Shown here: piece by piece, positions 56,206-64,000 of the stretch | Numbering within the stretch: position 1 is the stretch's first letter | Layout: every line of letters begins with the position of its first letter | Origin: Buddleja alternifolia | Taxonomy: Eukaryota > Streptophyta > Magnoliopsida > Lamiales > Scrophulariaceae | Length of the DNA stretch: 64,000 nt | Reading direction: 5' to 3' | Assembly (NCBI GenBank): GCA_019426215.1 | Contig: CM033399.1 | Coordinates: forward strand, 27,847,022 to 27,911,021 | Program-made: the position numbers and the translations under genes | Notes under the pieces: model-generated | Databases searched by the model: none | Seen by the model: only the letters and a program-made list of their open reading frames with translations | Told to the model about the DNA's origin: nothing

Positions 56206-59077
56206 CTACTCTACATCAATAGGGGAATTTTCAACGGTGGTGGAGGGATTGTTCTCTGCAGTTTGTGGATCGGTTGGATTCTCAGCAACTGGGACAGCCA
56301 GAGTAATTTCTTCTGTGGCAGCGGGAACGACAGCCCCAATTTCACCTGCCTGAGGAGTCACTGGTGGCACTCCTGAAAGTAAGGCATCCAACGGTAGCTC
56401 GACATCTATAAATGAAATGTCACTTTCAGCTGGTGGCATGCCTTTGGCAGCAAACTGGGCCCTGCATCCCTCAAAACTTTTGTAGAAGTAATCCAGAGAT
56501 TTGTCATCAACCAAGTCCTGGAATTTATTGGAAGAAGTGCAAGACAAATTTTAGATGAAACATCAATAGTTGAAAGGCAAAGGTATATAAAAACCAATTG
56601 AAACAAAAAGAGTACCTTGGAAGCCATTTCCAGGGCTAAATCCATGGCATCCCTAGCAGTCATGGAGTCTAACAAAGGGCGATCCGATGAATTCACCATG
56701 TTTTTCAGAAAGCTTCTCAAAACCATTTGCTCGCGGCTCCTCAACACTGAGTAATTAGGAGTGTCTTGAGCGTGAGAACGAGTTCGGTGGGCAGGTGTGT
56801 CGGGACTCGAAAAGTGCATTGGAGGAACAACGTCTCGAATCTGAATCTCTTCGGGTTAGGGCGTTTGGAGGAAGCGCGTCAGAGGAAACTTCAGCTAGTT
56901 TTTTTCCCTCAACGATTTCTCTGGCCCGTGCTGAGTCGCGGGCTGACCTTGCCTGATCTCCAGGGGCAGAGGCAGGGGGAGATGTAGCAGATTGTTGGGC
57001 CGTTCGGGAAGGCGAGTGGCCTGGGGGATTTCCAACAGGAGGTGGAGGCAGTATGGGGGGAGTTGCACCAGAGGGTCTAGCCCTGCGGCGCCTGACCTCT
57101 GCAAGCCTTGCATTTTCCATCACTTCAGCTGCAAAACAGACAGGCAAGTAGCAGCCATATCAGAGCAATTTTCAGCAAAATACCAGACAAAAACATGCAA
57201 AAATAAAAGAATCAAGCAAATTTTGCTACCTATTGTTTCACCCCACATATCAACATCAATGGGACTCAATTCATAATGACGTAACAGACGAGGGTCCACC
57301 AATTTACCGACATCATATTCAGTCCAATTCAAATAAGTCAACAAGCTTTGATGATAAAGAGACCTAGAAGGGTAAGGGTAGAGATTGTGACCCTCTAACT
57401 CTTAAATAAAATCCCAAGGAAAATCCCATATGACTTCTCAGGCGGAGCAATATAGAAAAAGTTTTTCTTCCAGTCACGTTTTGAGGGAGGATAGTCCGTG
57501 AGAAACTTAGCATCTCCCCGAGAAGTGAGGTAAAACACACCTTTATCTCCCTCTGAACAACGAGGTTAGGGCTGGTCATTCGGTTTAACCGAACCGAAAT
57601 TTTGGTTCGGAAAAATCCGAAACCGAAACCGATTCGGTTTCGGTTCGGTTAACCTACCGGATAACCGAAATTGGGCCAAAAAATTTAAACTCTATCTTCT
57701 CAATCCTCATCAACATCCAACAATGGAAGTTTAAACTCTCTCATATCTCAACAGTCAACAATGGCTACATTTAACAATATTAATCTCAAAATTGTGATTA
57801 ATTATGCTTCTAACCTACACTAATAATTTACCCATTTGATTTACAAAATAAAAAAGTGAATGATCTAATTTTAATTTCTTACCTAGGGTTAGAGTTTAAG
57901 TAGAGTGAGGACTGGAGATGAGGAGATCCGACGGGCGACGGGGGATGGCTGCTGCGACGGCATCGGCATCGTCGACTCTGTGTGTGTGAGAGACTAGTGT
58001 GTGTGTGTGTGAGAAGACGAAGGAGAGGGGCAGAGGCAGATGCTGGTGTGTGTGTGTGTGAGAAGATCGAATGAGTGGTACTGGGTAGGTAAAGTTTTAG
58101 TTTTTAGCATTTTTCCTTTTACATAAATCACCCCAAAATTATTCAAAATTCCACATTAGCCCCCACTATAAATAAATATTATATATTATTTGTAAATTAA
58201 TTCGATTTTCGGTTCGGTTCGGTTAACCGAAACCCAAAACCGAAACCGAAATCGAAACCGAATTTTCAAAAAATTTAAAACCAAAATCGCTCGGTTCGGT
58301 TGTTCCAACCGAATTTTTCGGTTCCGGTTTGGTTCGGTCGGTTAACCAAACCATGCACACCCCTAAACGAGGTAGATAAAGGGAATAGAAGAAGTCCACA
58401 GTAGGACGATGACCCAAACTTTTCAAGAAAACAGCAAAACTAACTATAATATGCATAGCATTTGGAGCCAATGGATTCAGGGGCAACTTAAAGTGCCTAG
58501 CAATAGAGATATACAGCGGAGGGATCAAAAAACGTAAACCAGCCCTAAGGTGAGCCACATAAAAACACACAAAACCCGGAGGGGGAAGGTGAGCCCTATC
58601 CTCAGCGGATGGCACAATTATACAATAAGAAGGAGGAATCCCGTAATTTGCCTGGATTATTTACTCCTGTTGACGGGTGAACCGAGACCCAAAAATGTTC
58701 CAGAATCGGGCACTTGGAGTAGCCATTAGAATCCTCTCATGATTACTTTAAGCTGTTTCGGTGACCTCGTCCAGAGCCTCCGGATCCGATTGGTCCAGGC
58801 CCTCATCATCTAAGGGAGCCCCAACCGGACCCGCACCTGAAGCAGTACGAGAAGAAGACGAAAAACCAGAAATATGAGGACCTTAAGAAGAGGGATCCAC
58901 ATGTATGAAGTCACGTGGTTGTGTAGCACTGTGGGAGTCCCCTAAGGAGAATGAAGGAGAAAGAGGATTTTCAAGCCTATTTTCAGAAGGGGGAGCCACC
59001 GGCGGGTTCGCCGGAGGGGAAAGTATCTCGACATTGTCATTGGAGGATATAGAATTCGGGTGGGTGACATGAGACAT
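56206..59077 (-). pseudogene. Additional antisense ORF of element B, interrupted
   Basis: Homologous to 24329-26732 of element A and again opposite to gag-pol. The ATG at 59077 (MSHVTHPNSISSNDNVEIL) starts an acidic Ser/Pro leader with a stop at 58883. The conserved domain follows (FYVAHLRAGLRFLIPPLYIS at about 58565, FFYSLYLPR), is cut by a hAT element (57567-58365), and resumes (GVFYLTSRGDAKF, FFYIAPPEKSYG, YLNWTEYDVGKLVDPRLLRH, VDMWGETIG). An intron at the same place as in A separates GETI from MENARLAEVRRRRARPSG. A second donor lies after DLALEMASK (about 56617). The C-terminal exon has FQDLVDDKSLDYFYKSF and an acidic Pro/Thr tail. The coiled-coil exon of A is not found. Decayed. Confidence 0.8.
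57567..58365. mobile_element. hAT-like element, family 3, inside the antisense ORF (799 bp)
   Basis: Left TAGGGCTGGTCATTCGGTTT and right (reverse complement) TAGGGGTGTGCATGGTTTGG. Perfect 8-bp TSD AACGAGGT (57559-57566, 58366-58373). Subterminal regions consist of ACCGAAACC / GGTTCGGTT words. A GTGTGTGTGA microsatellite lies at 57979-58060. No transposase. Confidence 0.95.
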
Positions 59078-59157
59078 TTTTTCAAAAAAGTACAAGAAAG
59101 AAAGAGCCACACACAACAAATTATATATACAAAAAATGAAGAAGAAGAGAGAGAAGT

Positions 59158-59416
59158 ACCTAAATTAGCCAGATCTGCAGAAGATAAATAAGGAAGGTTG
59201 TCAGCCCGATTTTACTTATTTTATTTAGCCCAATGCCATTCAACTTGTATAAATACGCACATTTGATGATGAATAAAGTTTCTACACGTTTTATGTCATA
59301 TTATCTCTTACACTTTACGCATTATTATCTCTTTATTTACGCATTATATCTAAGTATTATGCTCAATTTCTCATATTAATATATAAATATTATTGGTGTG
59401 AATTGGACACGCATCA
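59158..59416 (+). repeat. 3' LTR of element B, truncated
   Basis: Matches only the last ~260 bp of the 5' LTR (from about 40280), beginning at CCTAAATTAGCCAGATCTGC and including TATAAATA and AATAAA. About 335 bp of the LTR start, and the polypurine tract, are missing; the deletion joins the antisense-ORF leader directly to the LTR middle. Confidence 0.9.
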
Positions 59417-59493
59417 GGTAGAAATAGTTCAAACAATTTTCAGGATAGGTTTTGTTTTTAGGGAAAAAAATAATTTTGCACTTTTTTCTATCA

Positions 59494-59760
59494 TCAGATG
59501 CCATTGCAAATACCTCTATCAAGAAGTTCTGCACATGCAAAACAGTTCAAATCTGAATCCTCTTATTTAACCGATCAGAGTTCCTTCCACTCATATCAAT
59601 TTCTTTTAATAAAAAATGTTCTTTCATATGCCAGATGTGAGGATGCTTCTTTCATGTTAGAGCATATAGGCATTCTATTTAAGTGGCCATTTATAGGATA
59701 TCCCAAAAATTTGATTTTTGTGCATAATGAATCCTCCATTCATTATGCACAATAAATTAA
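59494..59760. repeat. Segmental duplication, copy B block 2
   Basis: Matches about 17590-18230 of copy A without the hAT element there: ATTGCAAATACCTCTATCAA, CACATGCAAAACAGTTCAAA, GAGGATGCTTCTTTCATGTT. Confidence 0.88.
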
Positions 59761-61084
59761 GAGAGTTGATATTAGCACTCCCAAAAGTGATAATCACACT
59801 CCAAATTTACTTTATTTTTAATCAAATTACCATAATGCCCATATATATATCATTTGAACACACGTTTGCTCTTAATGTGTACTATACCATTCATCCTTTT
59901 TAAGGTTTATTTTCATATTTTAATGTTTGAACACACTAGTCAATATATATTGCAACTTTAGCATATTTTTTGTTCATTTTTCTCCTATTAATCTTACATT
60001 TTCACTTAGTATATTTTAAAAAGCATATAGCTATTAAAAGTTATGAAATTGTGAGAAGTTGATAATTTTAAAATATAATAGATCATTTTCTTTGAATTTT
60101 GGATAATTTTTAAAATTGTGGTTTCATCAAAAATTATAAAATATAATCTGTTTTTTCTAAAGAGATTCCCTATGCATTATAAGTTCAGCTTTTACATTAC
60201 AACTCTTGATATGAAATTCAAATTACCATCACTTTCTTTGTTTTTTTTTTTTTAGTCAAAGTAAATTGACTATGTTACTAATCCCAAATTCCAAAGTCAT
60301 AAAATGTATCCATTTTATTCTATTTCAAATAGAATAAAATTGGGATAATATTAGCATAAGTAATGCATAAATAAACAGGTATACAGAACGAACTATAAGT
60401 GCGGGGAACGAATAAGACTAAAAGGCATTATTCGTCTTACTAGTCTTTGACACAAGAAATGGGTGTAAAATACTATTCATGCGAATTCTTTAACATCAAC
60501 TCAAATACCAAAAGAAAAAAAAAGTTAATTAACACACAACACAAATTCGAAATTAGTATTTATTTTACTTTTTTGCCTAATAGATAATGGGCTTCATATG
60601 TGAAGTAAAAACTTGACCTGGTGTAAGAATGCTAATATTATTATATTAGGCAAATATTATTGATAACTAATATTATTTTTTTTGTCTAATGTTTAACCTG
60701 ATGTAAGAAATTTTGACCTGATTTTAACTAATGTATGTAAGAAAGCTAATATTATTATTTTACATAAATATTATTTTTTTCTAATTTATGACCTCATATG
60801 AAAATATGTAGAAAAAAATTAAACTGATGTAAGAAAACTTGACCTAATTTTAACTAATATATAATAAAGTTAATATTATGATTTCTAATTATTATTTTAA
60901 ATAATTAATAATGATGTTCAAACATTTAAAATGTTAAGATAAACCTTAAAAAGGATGAATAGTATAGTGAAAGTTATATTTGTTTTAAATATTAAGAGAT
61001 ATATGGGCACTTTGATCATTTAGTTAAAAATAAAGTGGATAGGGAATGTGGTTATCACTTTTGGGAGTGCTAACATCAACTCCC
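59761..61084. mobile_element. 1.3-kb non-autonomous TIR element (MULE-like)
   Basis: TIRs of about 45 bp: left starts GAGAGTTGATATTAGCACTC, right (reverse complement) starts GGGAGTTGATGTTAGCACTC. Perfect 8-bp TSD TAAATTAA (59753-59760, 61085-61092). Absent from copy A. Interior AT-rich with repeated GACCTGATGTAAGAA-type phrases, no transposase. Long TIR and G-start suggest Mutator; the 8-bp TSD would also allow hAT. Confidence 0.88.
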
Positions 61085-61727
61085 TAAATTAAAAAGAAAT
61101 GCCTTGGACCTAATAATTGGAACGAAAATAAGTTCAACTTGGATCTGAGGTGGAACCAACTTGAACCCAAATTCCTACTAGAATTTAGAAACCAATAAAA
61201 CCCAAACCAAATTCACCCAACATAAAATTCTTAGGACCCAACCCAACCCGACCCGACCCAACCCAAAACCTATTGGGTTGGGTCGAACTCATGGCTCCAA
61301 AACCATTTTGCCACGTTTACTTGCAACTAATATCCCGCCAATACCTTAGCTATAGCGTTTTTTTCCATTTTTTGCATGTCCAACTCAATCTTAGGGTCTA
61401 ATCATCAAAAAATAAAATAAAAAATAATAAAGGGTTCAACGTAGGGTGAATTTCACAGCCCGATACACTCTTTATAAAAACATATATGTTATCCCCTCCA
61501 ATTAAGAAACTGTAATTTATTTATGAAATACCCTCTTTGCGAAACTAAAACGCCTTTGGTGATTTTTCTCGAAAGTATTAATTCTTTAAAGAATGTTTGT
61601 TCAAAATTAAGAATGAAACTTATTTATAAAATAAAATTATTGCTTTAACATAAAATTCAACTGTGATATCTTAATGTTAGTTTAGTTTAACTCAGTTAGG
61701 TTATATTGTTTAGTTCAAATAGAATAT

Positions 61728-62144
61728 AGGGGTAAATACAATAATTCATCCAAACTTTGCTTGTTTTTACACTATTTTATCTAAACTATTTTTCATTACA
61801 CTTTTTTATCTCAACTCCACAGGATTTATACTTTTCTATCTATTAGCATATTCCGGCGGAATATTCCACCGGAGTTACCGTGCATCAGCGGAGTTGGCTA
61901 AAAAAGTGTAAAAAAACACAAAGTTTGGATGAAAAAGTGTAAAAAAAAAAAAAGTTTCGATAAAAAAGTGTAAGAAAAAGTTTATTTAAATTGCACTTCG
62001 TCAGAATATTCCTCCGGAATATGCTAATAGATAGAAAAGTGTAAAACTCGTGGAGTAGAAATAAAAAAATATAACGAAAAATAGTTTAGATAAAAAAAGT
62101 GTAAAAAACATGCAAAATTCGGGTGAATTATTGTCGTTATCCCT
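61728..62144. mobile_element. 417-bp long-TIR fold-back element
   Basis: AGGGGTAAATACAATAATTC at the left pairs with AGGGATAACGACAATAATTC at the right; inverted similarity continues about 130 bp inward (TTTTCTATCTATTAGCATAT, CCGGCGGAATATTC / CCGGAGGAATATTC). TSD AGAATAT (61721-61727, 62145-62151), absent from copy A, where AGAATAT is single. Almost the whole element folds back on itself. Confidence 0.92.
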
Positions 62145-62490
62145 AGAATATATTATGTTTCAATATTTGAATTTCAATACTTTTAATTTCCAAATCTTTT
62201 GTAATTAATCAAGGGGTAATTAAACGAGGAAAATTTTCATACTTTGAGGGAGTAAAGTCTTATACTTATATAGTTGGGGTGGGGACAATGTAAGTTCATC
62301 CTTCAAATTACTACAAATGATCTTCATTTTGGAGTGGAAAATTCTAGCTATTGCATTCGATTTTACTAATTAACCCAGGTGTACTTCACAAACACATATA
62401 AATTACACTTGTCAAATGATTAATTAATTGCTTTGTGAATTATATGTACTTGAGTTCAGTCTAACTATTAATTTACAGATCTAATTCAAA

Positions 62491-62510
62491 ATTGGGGGGG
62501 GGGGGGGGGT
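62491..62510. repeat. Poly-G run
   Basis: About 16 consecutive G residues near 62494. Copy A has GGGAGGTGGGAGG at this place, so the run arose by expansion in copy B or is an assembly artefact. Confidence 0.7.
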
Positions 62511-63667
62511 GGTTAAAAGCCTTCGAAAATAGAGAAAAAATAGATTGAGTTAAAAAAGAAAATAGATTAAGATGTTTCACTAGGCACCAATTATTCCACG
62601 CCAAACGAAAATTCAACATTTTAACAAGTTGAGATGACACGTACGATGTCACTATCAAGCACGAGTAAGATGTCGACCCTTGGTATAACAACATACTTAT
62701 CCTCGTTGAAAATATTCTTGAACACCAAGAAAGATTACAAGAAGGAGATGAGGCTTACCTAACTTTGATTTAATTACTAAATTTAGTGGGCACTTGCATG
62801 AGTGGGTGATCTGATATTGAAAATGCAATAAAATTTATGTATTAACGAAATAAGTTAAACTCTTTTCTGTTATTATATGCACGATATCTTCATTCGGTTA
62901 AAAAGAGAAAAGAAAATATGTGTGATTTTTAGTGAAATAACACTATATATCTTTCATATAGTATTGAGAAGATATAAATGTCAAATGAACATGTCAAAAA
63001 GGTGAAAAACAAGTTCATCTTCTTCCGACAAGTGGATCTTGCGCTAATTTTTGAAATAAGACACGAGGATTTATGCAGTTTATCCATATATATAACATTC
63101 TATGAACCATAAACTGGAAAGTTTGGATGTAAACTTTATAGAACGCGTCGAGATGTTTTAAAATTAAATATATAGCCAAAATGTATCCATTTTTATGGAA
63201 CATACTATTCCGGCAGGGTTTAAGTGCACACAAAAGAAAGTATACTAAATTTGAATGACACAATTTGACTTTGCAGCGAAGGTCATGTAATAATAGGAAA
63301 GTTGCATCTGAATGAATTCAGGTGGTTGGAATATGTGTTAATCAGCGATTGAATACATTTGTTATACCGAGCATGTGTCCGACAGCAGCGTGGTCACATG
63401 ACTACCATACAATAGATCGAATATAAGTAGTTCGGTATTATTATTATTATAGACTGCGAGCTTGTCTCTTGATTCATCACTCTTCCATGTGAAATGTGAA
63501 ATGTGAAGTGTTCAAATTCATTGAACATCACACCGCTTTTTGCGCACCGAACAATACCATGTGTCATGCTTCTATTAGAAGAAAATAAATTAAATTACTT
63601 TAGTTAATTTTGTAATAAAAATGGTTAAATACATTTTGAACCCCTGGACTTACAAACGTACCAGAAA

Positions 63668-63819
63668 GGGGTGATTCTATGGTAGACTCGGTGTAATGGA
63701 GCCGGTGCTCATTACACCACACATTTGTCTTGGGATAATAAAATTCACACATCCCAACACAAATGTATGGTGTAATGGGCACTAGCTCCATTACACCCGG
63801 TCCAACATAGATTTTTCCC
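63668..63819. mobile_element. MITE related to the 14.1-14.5 kb elements
   Basis: GGGGTGATTCTATGGTAGAC at the left and GGGAAAAATCTATGTTGGAC (reverse complement) at the right; inner arms GGTGTAATGGAGCCGG / GGGCACTAGCTCCATTACACC. Copy A reads continuously through this place (GTACCAATAAAATCCC, near 22427), so it is a clean insertion. TSD not resolved. Confidence 0.82.
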
Positions 63820-64000
63820 AATAACATCCCTCAAATTGATGTTTTTTGTTGGATGTTAATTATGCATTTTACACATTTGTACCCTGAATTAGATTTTACT
63901 TGTGTATCAAAAAGATCCATTAAGTTTAAACAAGAATGTGTGCTAATTGTATTGTCTAGTTTTTAAATTGGTTTATTAATTTCAGCATGAGTGGACGTTT

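Larger units (their letters stand above)
39169..59416 (+). mobile_element. LTR retrotransposon B, Tat-type, with nested insertions
   Basis: It begins TGATGTGTGTGG at 39169 and ends GACACGCATCA at 59416. TSD GGGAG (39164-39168) and GGTAG (59417-59421), 4 of 5; copy A retains the intact junction GGGAGAAAT near 17440, which supports these ends. Order: 5' LTR, PBS, gag, protease, RT, RNase H, second RNase H, integrase, nested element C, antisense additional ORF, truncated 3' LTR. Subtracting three nested elements with one TSD each leaves about 10.7 kb. The coding part is a clear sister of element A, but the LTR sequences differ. Multiple stops and frameshifts show it is dead. Confidence 0.93.
61093..64000. 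repeat. Segmental duplication, copy B blocks 3 and 4
   Basis: Matches 18285-18675 and then 20555-22640, and runs off the window end still in homology (CAGCATGAGTGGACGTTT). Contains two insertions absent from copy A (61728-62144, 63668-63819). No gene recognised; conserved short frames such as 62473-62694 carry indels relative to copy A. Confidence 0.92.

Overview
The window is nuclear DNA of a flowering plant, most likely a eudicot. The evidence is two intron-containing plant genes with GT-AG introns, AT-rich spacers full of MITEs, and nested Ty3/gypsy LTR retrotransposons. No rRNA, tRNA, CRISPR or organellar insert was recognised.

Layout. 936-2837 (minus) is a four-exon CCT-motif gene (CMF type, predicted 313 aa). 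3751-5195 holds a decayed LINE RNase H fragment split by a hAT-like element. 7221-13465 (plus) is an eight-exon PLAC8-domain gene (predicted 253 aa) whose long introns carry a 214-bp tandem triplication, a 1.25-kb hairpin-rich TIR element and a Tourist-like MITE. From 14.1 kb to the end the window is repeat DNA. A segment starting near 16.6 kb (copy A, to at least 22.6 kb) recurs from 37.0 kb to the window end (copy B). The copies have been interrupted by different insertions, so each serves as the empty site for the other's insertions.

Three LTR retrotransposons dominate. Element A (23144-34768, minus, TSD CATAC) and element B (39169-59416, plus, TSD GGGAG/GGTAG) have the Tat-lineage architecture: gag, protease, RT, RNase H, a second RNase H and integrase, followed by an additional spliced ORF on the opposite strand near the 3' LTR. 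Both are decayed, with altered catalytic residues, stops and frameshifts. Element C (48205-56120, minus, TSD ACAGG) is nested in B. It has 1.9-kb LTRs and an Athila-like PBS, and it keeps a long gag-protease ORF but no RT or integrase, so it is a non-autonomous gag-bearing element. B also carries two hAT-like insertions, one in its 5' LTR and one inside its antisense ORF.

The two host genes show no functional link. The most interesting material is the conserved spliced antisense ORF in A and B, the natural empty/filled sites provided by the duplication, the hairpin array in a PLAC8 intron, and an exact 5 x 128-bp amplification inside the integrase of B. Exon boundaries were derived by reading splice sites and protein continuity, not from transcript data.
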